The position numbers and the translations under genes are program-made. Shown piece by piece: positions 41,574 through 52,215 of a stretch of 64,000 bases of DNA. Origin of the DNA: Rhinopomastus cyanomelas. Lineage: Eukaryota; Chordata; Aves; Bucerotiformes; Rhinopomastidae. The stretch spans positions 8,638 through 72,637 of the forward strand of contig VXBP01003685.1 in assembly GCA_013400115.1 (NCBI GenBank), written 5' to 3'. The notes under the pieces were generated by a model. It worked only from the letters and a program-made list of their open reading frames with translations, made no database searches and was not told the origin of the DNA. Position 1 is the stretch's first letter. Every line of letters begins with the position of its first letter.

Positions 41574-44500
41574 TTAGTGGGGCTGCCTCAGATTCTGGAG
41601 GACCAACTGCCGTAGCTGCTCGTGGTCCAGCGGCTCTTCGACTGCACAAGAGAAATGTGTCCCCATCACACACGGTCACAGGCCTCATGCAGCCAGTGAG
41701 GTGTGTCTGGGCAGTAGGGGCTGCTTGTTGGGGACAGGTGAGAGTGGGGGATTGACCAGGTGGCCATGGGGGTTCTGGGGATGAGGAGGTTAGGTGGTCA
41801 GAGCTCCTCCCTCCCACCTCCCACACTCACAGCTGTCGATGAAGTTGTTTTCGTCAGAGTCCAGGTCCGGGGGAGGTGGGAAGAGCTGGGTGAGATCCAC
41901 CATCTTCCGAAGCTTGGTGCAAGCCAGCAGTGGGTTGCTGCTGTCTTCCTGAAGCTGGACCACGTCCTTGTGCTGGCCGGAAGCCATCAGCAGGATCTCA
42001 CATATCCTCTTCTCCAGGAGAGCTGGGCAGGAGGAAGCACCATCCATTCATAGTGCCCCCCCTGCACTAGAACCCTGCCCAAAGCCAGTCTCAGCTGCTT
42101 GCTGAGCTGAGGACCCATCAGTTCCCCCCCAGGCAGTGCTGGTTGCTCCAGGGACAGGGGTCCAAGGGTGGGTCCCACAGGCGGAGCCAAGCTGAGGGCT
42201 TGGAGCTCCACAGAGATCTGTTTCTCTAGCTGCATCACCTCCTGGATTTGCTGCAAATTGGGCTCCACAAACCCCCAACAGGGCCATTCAAGGGGAATCG
42301 GAGCAGCTCGGGGTGCTGCATGTACAAGGCTTGGGCCATGGGGTGGGGGAAGGTGGATGGTCCCATCCTACCAAAGAACTGCGTCACGTTCCACTCCGTC
42401 AGCTGCCCAGTTTCTCCCAGTTGCTTTGTTAACTGGGTCCTATCGCAGTTGATTTCGTCGAAGAGCATCTCCAAGCCCGTTGTGAGCTGAGCCACGGTTT
42501 TTTCGCTCTCCTTGCATTTTGCTTGGAGGCGGTTGACTTCCTCCGTGGTCTGAGTGAATTTGTTCTGCTGGAAAAGGTTGTGTCAGAAGTTCCATCAGCC
42601 CCCTGCTCTCCAGCCTTGTGCTGGCCCTTTCCAGTGTGGATACTGGAGTGATGGCAGGAGAGGCGGTGGGCTGCTCCCAGCCCTGTGCAGGAGATCCTGA
42701 GCTCTCCCTGCCACAGAGGAGAGCCCAGGAGGAGCTGGACAACCAGCGCTCTCCGGCCACAGGCCAGAGCACTGTTGACAGGACCAGATCCCTGTGGGGA
42801 CCGAGGGGACCTGCTGCTCCTGCAGCAGCTCCTGCTGGCTGCCATACCTCCAGCTCCTTCAGACTGCTCTCCTCACGGTCCCGCTCCTTCTGGAGGCGTT
42901 CAATGTCATCCTGTGTGAACACAAGGCAGGGGTCCTGGCTCAGCACCCAGCAGAGCGACCTCACAGAGGGAGGGTAGCCACCATCCCTCCCCCTTGGGAG
43001 CAGAGTCCTCCCACTGAAGCCTTCTGGGGACCACTGGGCAAGGAAGAAGGGGGCAGGTGGTGACCCCCCCCCCTCCCCCAGGAGACACTCAGAGCTATGG
43101 GAAGGCAACCTTCTGCCGGGAGGGTGGGGGACTTTAGGCTACCCCTTTGCAATCCCCTAATGCCAGCCATATGCTGAGTTGTGGACACGAAGAACATGGA
43201 GCAGACCTCCAACTCCTTGATTTTCCTCTCCATCGTGTATATGCTGGCATCCAGTTCTTGGGCGTAGTTGCACAAGGAGATGTTGGTGTTCGGCATGTTC
43301 ATGATGCCGGCGAGGAACTGCTCGAGGTCCTGGTGGCCAGCCTGCTCCAGCAGGAGTGTGTGTGCCACCCTCCAGCTGTCAAAGCCATTCTTTTGGGGCC
43401 TCCTGGCCCTCAGGGCTGCCTTGGAGGCTGAGGGAGGGACAGAGAATCTGGACTTTTTGTGTCCCCTTGACAGAACCTTCCCCTGAGGGTGCAGTGAGGT
43501 TTGCAGGGTGCTCAGGAAGGAGTGGAGAGGCGCAAGGTGCCTCTATTCCACTCAAAAATGAAGCAGAGCGCTCCAAGTCTGCTTTGGAATGGGACAAACA
43601 CTGTGGGGTCCCTTCTAGGGAGCATTAAGGGAGGTGTGGTTGCACACAGAGGCAGCTCCCTGCCTCCCCCTCCCTCCCTGTCCCACCAGGACACCCCAAA
43701 ACACGCTGTTGAGTGCTGGCACTTGGTTCTCTCTGGGCATCCTTTCCTCCTGGAGGGCACACGGTGGGTGGGGGAGGAAGCCTGCAGGCAGGGGAAAGGT
43801 CCCCTCCTTTGGGGGAGCAACCCTTTAGCCAACCCCACACAGTCACAGTTTACAGCCCTGGGGGCTTTCTCTCATCCGGTACCTTTTTCCCTTTCTGCCA
43901 GCTCCCTCATCGCGGAGCGATCCTTATGCTTGGCAAGGATGAACTCGTTTACTCTCGTCTGCTGCTCCACGGACTTCTCCATGTACTCCATCTCACGGTT
44001 GTGCCTGTCGGTCTCGCTCCTGTGCCATTCGTCCATGTGTTGGGTCTTTGCCAGAGCATGTTTCCTGCACAGGGGGAGCAGCAGGTTACCCCACGGGTGG
44101 CTAGGAGGGTTAAAGCTTCCGCGCTGCTGTGCGCATCGCCCACATCTCCTCCTGATGTGGCTGGATACCCAAGGCCAGCAGAGATCTCACAGAGCTCTCG
44201 GTAGGGTTGGGCAGAGCAGAAGCCACTGCTCCAGGTGTACTGATGCCACTCTGCAGGCTCAGGTGGGACTCAGAGTTGCATGGGGCAGCTCAGCCCATCC
44301 CAAGAGCCATCTGGGATAGGTGGGGTAGATCCCCGTGAAGGTAACTCAGCCAACCCTTAGCAGCCAGCTGTGGCCAAGAGCAGTGGATCCTCTCTCTGAA
44401 GATGCAGTGGGTGTCTCTTTGCATCAATACTCATCGCTGGCATCGCCTGTCAAAGCCACTTGCGCCACGGGGGGGTTGGGAGGCCACCTACCACTGGTAG

Positions 44501-46879
44501 TAGGATTGTGAGTGTTCCTCAGCCATAGCGGCAAATCTCTTCTGCTGCTTTTCCAGCTTCTCGTGGAGCTTAGTGTAGACCTTACCCAATTTGGCCCTGT
44601 GGAACTGAAGGCTCTTCAACTCCTTTCGGAGCTCTTTGTTTCTGGCCACGTTGGTATTGACCTGGACAGTGGCCTGGGGAGAGGGAAGCAGATGGTGTCC
44701 CTAAGCAGGTGCAGACCTTGAGGTTTCTTGGTAGGGCACAAGAGCTGCATGTGGGGCACCCAGCTTGGAGGAGCCTTTGAGTTCCTCTGGGAGCAGTGAG
44801 GGCGGAGGAACGAGGGAGGGCCTTGACGCCGCTCATCTCAGCCAACTGCCTTTGATAGAACCGTCATCCTCCAGGTTGGAAAAGACCTTCCAGATCATCA
44901 AGTCCAACCGTCCACTCTGCACCCCCCAACCATGAACCCCTCTCAACTGAAGAGCCCAGGGTGGCCCCACTCATGGTCTGGAAAGTCTTACGTTGTGCAG
45001 TTGAGTCTGCAGGATCTTGATCTGCCTCTGCAACCTTTTGCTCCTCTTCTCTTGTGGCGCCTTCGCCCTTTTGCGCATTTCTTCATCAATTTGCTTCCTG
45101 AGGTTCAGTATCTGCTCAGGCAGGGAGATGAAAACATCCAAGGTGAGCTTCACCCCTTTTTTCTAGACTCTTGTCAGGAGAGCCAGCCCACACCACCACC
45201 CTCTGGTGACCTGATCTACAGCAACCAAGGCACTAATCAGCTGCTGGGGAGAGAAGCAGCTTTGATCCCGAAAGAACTCATCCTGCACCTGCAGGAACAT
45301 CAAGAGGAGCCTCTGCTGGGATCTGATGGCAGCCATCTAGTCCCTGAAAGGAGCCATAAGCTGGGAAGAGCTTTTTCCAAGAGTTTGTAGGGATAGGATG
45401 AGGGGAAATGGCTTGGAGCTACAAGAGGGAAGATTTAGATGAGATTGGAGGGAGCTGAGGCCCTGCAACAGGTCATCACCCAGGGAGGCTGTGGCTGCTG
45501 CATCCCTGACAGTGTTGAAGGCCAGGTTGGATGGGGCTGAGGGCAACCTGCTCTGGTGAGAGGAGTTGCTGCCCATTGCAGGGGGTTGGCACTGGGTGAC
45601 CCAGGACCCCCTTACCTCATTTTTCACATCAGCAAGCTGGGCTTTTCTCTCCCTGATCAGCAAGTCGTAGTTGCCCTTGGTCTGCATCAGGGACTGCAGA
45701 TGGATGTAGTTCTTCTGGTCTTGCAGCCTTTCTCTCAGCATGTCTGTCTCGGTTGGCATCTGGCTCAGCCTCTGCAGCGCAACTTTGCACTCCATTTGCC
45801 TTCTGTGAAAAGAGAACCAGACAACATCAGCACATGCCACCCGCAAAGTGCAGCAGGGCCAGAGCCCTCCCCAGCTCCCACGCGTCGGCGCGGAGAAAGG
45901 CTCCGAGCGCGGAGCCCCACTCACTCCTGAAGCTGCTGCAGCTGCCGCCTGGCGCTGGCCGCGTACGCTCTCCTCTTCTCGGCCGCCGCGTTGAACTGCT
46001 TGTGCAGTCCTCTGATCTCCGCTTCTGCCTCCATTTCGTTGTACTTGGTGGGCAGGTCTGAAGGATCCTGCCTCAGAGAGACCTCCTTCTGCTCCTACAG
46101 AGAGATGGGGGTGTTGCTTACAGGGGCAGGCACGACCTGCAGTGCTTGATGGTTGGGCTGGACATGGGACGGGGTTAGTTGCTGTTAGGCTGCACATGGC
46201 ACGAGGTTAGTGGCTGTTGGGCAGCTCCTGCAGCTCTTTGCTGCCACACAGGATAGTCAGCAGCACCCCAGACTTGGAGCTGTGGAACCACTGGGTGAGC
46301 CCTTCAGAGCAAAGAGCAGCAGATGCTTTGCTCTAGGGTAGCCCACCCCGTGCTACCAGCCTCCCTGGGCAAGTTGCTGGTAATGGGGGCAAAGCTCGTC
46401 TTAGCTTTCTCCCTCAGCTCTTACCTGTGCATGACTAATTTCTTCCAGCTGACCTTTCCACTTAGTCTTCTCACGGAGGTGAGAAGGCATAAGGAAGCCT
46501 CTGTGAGTTTGATACTGCCCTCGAGAGAAAAGAAAGCCAGGTAAGGGGCTGGTCGTGTCCCCCTGCCCACCCCTCAGCATCGCAGACGGCCCCGCGATGA
46601 ATCAGGGGAGTGCATTTGTAGCGATGCCTTTGAGCGCAGAAATAGGGGAAGAACAGGTGGTTTCAGCTCTTCCGTGCCCTTTGCTCCCTGCATTTCCATC
46701 CAAATCCCATGGTGGGCAGAGCCCCCCGAGGAACACAAGATGGAGCTGTCAGCTCAGACCTGCTGCAGCCCTCACCCCCAAAAGCTGCTCCCCACAAGCC
46801 ACCCAAGCTCCCTGTGGCTACTAACCCAGTCAGAGGTTGCTGCAGATGCTCTCCAGTCAGGGGATGGCACAGTAGCCAT
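41574..46879 (-). CDS. CCDC63: CCDC63, coiled-coil axonemal/outer-dynein-arm docking family protein (12-exon gene model)
   Basis: Paralogue of ODAD1/CCDC114 (Chlamydomonas DC2 family). In mammals CCDC63 is testis-specific and needed for sperm flagella. Exons on the minus strand: 46879-46826, 46514-46425, 46094-45925, 45802-45616, 45111-44992, 44673-44492, 44064-43883, 43427-43207, 42910-42848, 42567-42372, 42022-41831 and 41641-41574. All use GT-AG, phases match throughout, and there is no stop: 574 aa (human about 563). Landmarks: KYNEMEAEAEIRGLHKQFNA, VALQRLSQMPTETDMLRERL, ILNLRKQIDEEMRKRAKAPQ, SWRVAHTLLLEQAGHQDLEQ, TVAQLTTGLEMLFDEINCDR and C-terminus RQLVLQNLRQPH. It is almost entirely heptad-rich, charged coiled coil. 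The exon 7 donor (GAG|GTCTGC) is weak. Exon 1 (18 codons) rests on frame, donor and promoter only; an internal Met at 46490 would give 548 aa. Identity is supported by adjacency to MYL2, as in human. Confidence 0.9.
44856..44945 (-). mobile_element. CR1 LINE tail in CCDC63 intron 4
   Basis: Antisense to the + strand: GATAGAACCGTCATCCTCCA, GGTTGGAAAAGACCTTCCAG, ATCATCAAGTCCAACCGTCC. Confidence 0.85.
45325..45612 (+). mobile_element. CR1 LINE fragment in CCDC63 intron 3
   Basis: Sense: TGGCAGCCATCTAGTCCCTG, GGGATAGGATGAGGGGAAAT, ACAGTGTTGAAGGCCAGGTT, CAGGGGGTTGGCACTGGGTG. It ends four bases before the exon 3 donor at 45615. Confidence 0.85.
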
Positions 46880-46962
46880 AGTTGCGGGGAAGCCCAGGAG
46901 AAGCCTGGAGCCAACAGGCAGCTGATCCGTCTTCCAAGTGCTGCACCCTGCACTCTCCTAGG

Positions 46963-46990
46963 TTTTTATAGCCATGGGGCTGTGACGTCA
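46963..46990 (-). promoter_or_regulatory. CCDC63 core promoter: full CRE plus TATA box
   Basis: On the minus strand a palindromic cAMP-response element TGACGTCA (46983-46990) is followed 12 bases later by TATAAAAA (46963-46970). Transcription is expected to start near 46935-46940, giving a leader of about 55-60 nt before the ATG at 46879 (context CAACTATGG). A CRE directly upstream of a TATA box is characteristic of CREM-activated post-meiotic germ-cell genes, matching the testis role of CCDC63. Confidence 0.7.
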
Positions 46991-47134
46991 CAGAGATGGA
47001 TGTCATCACCAGATGGATGACACAGACAGGGTCATCACCAGGGAGGTGGCTATAGCAACCCCACCCACCCCTTCCATGGCCCAAAGGGGTTGTATGCCCC
47101 ACCCTTGGGACATAGTGGTTCCTTCTGCCAGCCT

Positions 47135-47530
47135 GGGGAAGGCTGACCTTCAAGATCATCAAGTCCAATCATCTGCCCTACAACCCCCAACCACTAAGCC
47201 AGCTCCTCAGACACCCAGGCTGCCTGGTTATTGAACCCCTCCATCCTCCACATCCTCCTGCGGCAGCCGCTTCTGAGACCTCCTCAACTCTGCCTGGGAA
47301 GGAGTTTTACCTCAGATCCAAGCTGACCCTCCCCTGGCACAGCCTGACCCCATTTCCTGTGGTCCTAATGCCAGCCCCTAGGGTGAGGAGGCCAACTGCC
47401 ACCTCACTGCACCCTCCCCTCAGGTAGCTGTAGCAACCAGTGAGGTCTCCCCTCAGCTTCTCCTTCTCCAGGCTGAACAGCCCCAGCCCCCTCAGCCTCT
47501 TCAGAACATTTAGGGTGGCCAATGCAGGGG
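47135..47530 (-). mobile_element. CR1 LINE fragment upstream of CCDC63
   Basis: Antisense: GACCTTCAAGATCATCAAGT, CCTCAGACACCCAGGCTGCC, CTCAGATCCAAGCTGACCCT, GAGGTCTCCCCTCAGCTTCT. Confidence 0.9.
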
Positions 47531-47959
47531 ACAGACTTAGCAGTCCCACTCTCTTCTGCAGGCACAGAAGCACACAGGAGCCCTGGGCCGTGTCCCAGGA
47601 GCCATGAGAATCCCTTCTCCATGTTGTGGAGCGCGTGGCCAGCTCCTTCGGCACTGAGATGCCCAGAGGGCTGAAGCAGGAAGCAGCACTGGAGGCTGCA
47701 GCAGGCCTGGGATTTGTAGCCCTCCTTTTGCTCCCTCAGCTCTGGGATGAAGAGGGATAAAGGGCAGCCCCATCCCCATTTGCTGCTGAGCTAAATGACA
47801 GCACAAAGTGGTGTGGCCCTAGATCAGAAAAGTCAGGGCCAGAGATGCTGGGGAGGCAACGGAGCCCGAGTGCTCCAAACCACAGGCCTGCTGGCTCCTG
47901 CTTCTGCTCGCTGGGGACTGCTCAGCCTGGGCCCTGCCCTGGGGTTACGGTCTGCAAAG

Positions 47960-48650
47960 CGCCGCCGTGTCGCGCAGGGCAGAGCTGAGCTTTGCTGGAG
48001 CAGGCGGTGCGGGTCCCTTTAAGAGAACCTTCGAGAGCCCTGGGCAGGGCGGGCCGGAGCTGGGGCTGTGCCCGGGGTCTGAGGGAGCCGCCCAGCCCCT
48101 GCTCGTTTCCCGCCAGCCCCTGCTCGTCCGCACGGGGTTTCCCGCCAGCCCCCGCCTCCCTGATGCGGGGCAGGGCCGGCAGCTGCGGCTGCCCCGGCCC
48201 CTGGCGGAGGCGTCGGCTGCCTCCTGGGCCCCTCTTTGCCTGGGGAATCCGGGCCCCGAGCCGTCCCGGCGGCGGCCCCCGACTCGGAGCCCCGGTGCCG
48301 GCAATGCTTCATACGCGGGGCCGCTGGAGAGCCCTTCCCCCGCCCGCCCGCCGAGGCGGCCGCGTGGAGACGATTCCTCCGCGCGCAGAGCGACCCCGAG
48401 CTGCAGCCCAGAGCCCCAGGTGAGCTGGCAAGTGCTGCCTGGTTGTCCCTGGAAGCGAAACGGGAGGTGGGAGCCCAGAGCGGGGAGGGGAGGGGAATGG
48501 AGGCGAGCGGAGCAGAGCTCTGTCAGCCGCGGGAGCGGGAGGCCGCTGCTGAGGGCTGACGGGCGGCGTGCTGGTCGCCATTTTGTGGTCTCCTCGTTCC
48601 TGCCACGCGGCGGCCGCCGCCATTTTAGAGGCCCCGCTGAGCCGGGTGAG
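47960..48650 (+). promoter_or_regulatory. CpG island with orphan promoter features
   Basis: CpG-dense segment between CCDC63 and its scrambled copy. A consensus donor CAG|GTGAGC follows 48419, suggesting a first exon ending there on the + strand. Two GCCATTTT motifs (48577-48584, 48619-48626; minus-strand AAAATGGC, a YY1 core) mark a likely TSS zone. Open frames reach 278 codons on + (47967-48803), but they are composition-driven and I recognise no protein. In human the next gene is PPP1CC; its coding start is not seen here. Confidence 0.6.
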
Positions 48651-49590
48651 AGACTGTTGGTCCTTGAGGGCGCTGAGAAGAGCAAGGGCTGCTCGACTCT
48701 TGTGGAGAGAGAGAAGATGTCTCGGGAGAGGCATCTGAGAAGTCCTTTGTGCTCAGCTGAGGTGTCTGTGCTGGAAGAAGCAGAAGGGCTGGAGAGCCCT
48801 TAAAGCTGGGGCCGGACGGGAGCCTGGGCTCCTTTTAGACACGGCCTGTTGGCTGCATGGAACGGTGCCGCTCAGGCTGTGAGGAATCAAGCGAGTCCCT
48901 CCGGATGATCTGGACAGAAGAGTGTGGTTGTGCCCCAGGTCTCTCATCCAAGAAGCCCAAGAGTAATGCAGTGGTCATCTCCAGGGTCTTGTTGTCAGAG
49001 CTCGTGATGGTGTTTGTGAGGGAGTTTGTGGTCTGGAGAGACTAAGGAGCTGAAGAAACCTTTTTGTTCTTTCTGTGTCTAGTTGTAGACGTAATACCTC
49101 CCTTTGGTTTTCCGTAAGCTACCCGTTGGCAAATTGTATGGGCGATCTCCTCAAGACGCAGGTGCTTTTTGTCGTGTTTCCTTGGGGTCTTGAACCCACT
49201 GCGGATGGTCCCGTCATGTGCCAAACACGCTAGCGGTGCTGAGGGATGGGCAGGGGGACACGAGCGGTCCCTTACCCAGGTTTCCTTTCTCTTCTTGAGA
49301 GCAGGTCTGACCTCGGAGAGGCTTCCTTGTGCCTTAGCAAGCGTGTGTGAAGACTAATGGGAGGAGTCAGCTGAAGGAGCAACCAAAGATGACCTTGTGC
49401 ACTGGCGCTGTGGAGGGTCTGCTGTGGGGTGTGAGCTGCAGCAGGTGAGCTGGACAGGTTTGGGTCTGGCTGCCGTGGGCCTTGCAGTCAGGCTGGATGA
49501 TGAAAGAGGTGACAACGCACCATGTGCTGGAGGTCTGCACTGTGTCCTGTTGCCGAGGTGCTGGCTGTGCTCAGCCGGCACTGCTTTGCC
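48651..49590. other. Single-copy sequence downstream of the CpG island, no gene recognised
   Basis: Could hold a 5' leader or intron of a transcript starting in the island. AGAGAAGATGTCTCGGGAG at 48711-48729 gives a short open frame (MSRERHLRSPLCSAEVSVLE) that I do not recognise. Confidence 0.4.
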
Positions 49591-49599
49591 CCCATTCCC

Positions 49600-50800
49600 A
49601 GCTCCTTGTCCAGGGAGCAGAGAGCTCCTTGAGGGCCAACTGCCATAGCTGGTTGTGGTGCAGCAGCATGTTCACTGCACAGTGTGTCCCCATCACACAC
49701 CATCAGAGGCCTCACGCCCCCAGAAGTGGTATAGATGGGCAATGTCTGGGCAGCAAATGGGGTTTTGCTGTCTTCTCTCTATCCCAGGTAGTTCTTGGGA
49801 TAGGCTGAGATGTCCCGTGCACATCTGAGTCCCATGCTGTTGAGTGGCCTCACTCTGTTGTCCCTGTCCTTCCTTTCCTCCTGTAAGGCAAATGGTGGGG
49901 AAGAAGCCTGCAGGCAGGGGAAAGGTCCCCTCCTTTGCAGGAGCAGCCCTATAGCCAACCCCACACAGTCACAGTTTACAGCCCTGTGGGCTTTCTCTCA
50001 TCTGATACCTTTTTCCCCTTCTGCCAGCTCCCTCATCGCGGAGCGATCCTTATGCTCAGCAAGGATGAAGTTGTCCCTTGGTCCCTGTGTTTGGAAGAGC
50101 AGCCCTATAGCCAACCCCCCCGAGTCACGGTTTCTAGCAGTGGTTTCTCTCATGCAGTAACTCTTTCCCTTTGCACCAGCCCCTTGCTCTCCCCTGGAGC
50201 CTTGTGCTGGCCATTTCCAGTGTGGATACTGGAGGGATGGCAGGAGAGGCTGTGGGCTGCTCCCATCCCTGCAGGGGAAAAGCCCTGTGCAGGAGATCCC
50301 AAGCTCTCCCTGACATGGAGCAGAGCCCAGGAGGAGTGGGAGAAGCAGCCCTCGCCCCGTGCTTTGGCAGCAGGACCCTTACCGGCTCTCTCCAAGCCAC
50401 TGGCCAGAGCACTGTTGACAGGACCAGATCCCCAAAGACACTTGTAGGGACCAAGGGGACCTGCTGCTCCTGCAGCAGCTCCTGCTGGCTGCCATCCCTG
50501 CAGCTTCTGCGGAGCGCCAAGTCTGCTGCTCTGGCCGCACTCCTACTCCTTCTGGAGGCGTTCACGGTCATCCTGTGTGGACACAAGGCGGGGGTCCTGG
50601 CTCAGCACCCAGCAGGGCTACCTTACAGAGGGAGAGTGGCCACCATCCTTCTCCTGCTGCGTCTGTGTGCAACCACACCTCCCTTAATGCTCCCTAGAAG
50701 GGACCCCACAGTGTTTGTCCCATTCCAAAGCAGACTTGGAGCTCTTGGCTTCATTTTTGAGTGGAATAGAGGCACCTTGCACCTCTCCTGGCAAGAACCT
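49600..50800 (-). pseudogene. Scrambled partial copy of CCDC63
   Basis: Five blocks similar to CCDC63 in a new order. 49615-49760 matches exon 11 and its acceptor (about 41580-41715). 49835-50085 matches intron 6 plus the last 75 nt of exon 6 (43704-43957). 50095-50170 is a second, more diverged copy of the intron 6/exon 6 edge. 50185-50655 matches exon 8 and both flanks (42598-42985). 50660-50795 matches intron 6 sequence 43525-43655 but inverted. Splice-site regions and introns are copied, so this is DNA-level duplication, not retrocopying. Identity is roughly 85-95% by eye. The exon 11 copy lacks the original stop, and exon order precludes a CCDC63 product. Confidence 0.88.
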
Positions 50801-50914
50801 CACTCATGGACAAAAGGCCCAAGTGTCAGACAAACTTACAAGTGTGAGGTGCAGGGGACAGAGTACTCCTTGGTGGAAGGTTCCCAACTGGGAAGTCAAA
50901 CTAGAAATATGTGG

Positions 50915-51128
50915 AGTGGGGATGTCAGGAGGATGGAGCCAGGCTCCTGCTCAATGATGGAACAAGGGGCAGCTAGTGTGAGGAGGTTCCACATCTATGT
51001 GATAAGGACCTTCTTCCCACTGAGGATGACAGATCCATGGAAGAGGCTCCCCAGGGAGGTTGTGAAGTCTCTTTCTCTGGAGATGTTTCAAACCCACCTG
51101 GACTGTTCCTGTGTGACTGTGGTTCTAT
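50915..51128 (+). mobile_element. CR1 LINE fragment
   Basis: Sense: GGATGTCAGGAGGATGGAGC, TGAGGAGGTTCCACATCTAT, GAGATGTTTCAAACCCACCT. The usual terminal segment is replaced by GTGACTGTGGTTCTATGGGA. It abuts the CCDC63 pseudogene. Confidence 0.9.
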
Positions 51129-51829
51129 GGGAGAAGCAGAAGAAAAGTGACTTTGGATGCAATTTTCACCCCCACTCCTGACTGATTGACATGGAGATTG
51201 ACTGGAGAAACTGTTTAGCACTGATTGACATGGAGAAACTGTTCCTTCAGCTGCAGCGTTGGGGTCTAATTAAACCTCTTTTAAGGGCCAAATTCTGCAC
51301 AAGCAGCTTCAATCCTTGATTCCAGCAGTGATTTCCCCGTTCCACCAGGTCTGGTTGAGCAGGGCCTGTAGCGGATGGTCTGAGCTCGCCGAACTGGGAG
51401 TGTCCTGGTGAAGTCAAAGGCAAATCTCTGGGGTCAGCTGGAGAATCGGGATCATATTTTCATGCAAATCAAATACATTCATGTTACTTAATGCCTATTT
51501 ATAACAAATCCAGCACTTAATTCTACTTAACCCGTCTTGAGTGTTTAACACATGAAGTCTGTGAGTCACAGCTCTATCTATGGAACTGTCACAACTTTCT
51601 TTGTTGCCTGCCTCGAAAAGCCTGGATTAAACCATCCTCAGCCTCCCGTCTGCTCCAGCAGCAACACTGGGAGGAGCAGGGAGATGCTGACAACTGGGGT
51701 GGCAGCTGGTGATGGGGAAAGGTCTTCCCAGCCAGCAGCCCACTGGCAAAACCTTACAGATCCCTGGATTCAGGCACATGCTGCATCCAGCTGCGCTGGG
51801 ATGTGCTGTGGGCCCTGGAGTGATGCCTT
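51129..51829. other. Unique sequence, no gene seen
   Basis: Contains a short direct repeat (ACTGATTGACATGGAGA at about 51180 and 51219). Otherwise single-copy and without exon signals. Confidence 0.45.
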
Positions 51830-52215
51830 GGCCTCATGGAGCTGGGTCTCCTGAGCTTGGAAAAGAGGAGCCTGACCGGTGACCCCATTGTTATTGATAA
51901 ATATGGAAAGGGTGGGTGTCAGAAGGGTGGAGCCAGGCTCTGCTCAGGGGCACTCAGTGACAGGACAAGGGGCAGTGGGTGTGAGGTGGAGCAGAGGAGG
52001 TTCCACATCAGTGTGAGAAGGACCTTCTTCCCAGTGAGGGTGCCAGAGCCCTGGCAGGGGCTGCCCAGGAGGGTTGTGGAGTCTCCTTCTCTGGAGATGT
52101 TTCAAACCTATCTGGCCATGTTCCTGTGGGACTGGGTCTAGGGGATCCTGCCATGGCAAGGGGTTTGGGCTGGATGAACTTTTGAGGTCCTTTCCAAGCT
52201 CTAATGTTCTGTGAT
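51830..52215 (+). mobile_element. CR1 LINE 3' end
   Basis: Sense: GAGCTGGGTCTCCTGAGCTT, GTGACCCCATTGTTATTGAT, AGGTTCCACATCAGTGTGAG, GGTCTAGGGGATCCTGCCAT, CTCTAATGTTCTGTGATCTG. Confidence 0.95.

Noticed and set aside
42014..42260. Possible additional CCDC63 exon (frame QIQEVMQLEKQISVELQALS)
   Set aside because: Coiled-coil-like for 20 residues, but no acceptor fits the phase. Exons at 42372-42567 and 41831-42022 join directly in frame (FFALLEKRICEILL), matching the family pattern.
43501..44319. 272-codon plus-strand open frame
   Set aside because: Lies antisense over CCDC63 intron 6 and exon 6; the splice-consistent minus-strand gene explains the region.
47967..48803. 278-codon frame in the CpG island
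   Set aside because: High-GC composition gives long open frames on several frames and strands here; no similarity is recognised and the sequence is low-complexity Pro/Arg/Gly-rich.
50171..51181. 336-codon plus-strand frame
   Set aside because: Spans the antisense side of the CCDC63 pseudogene and a CR1; no coherent protein.
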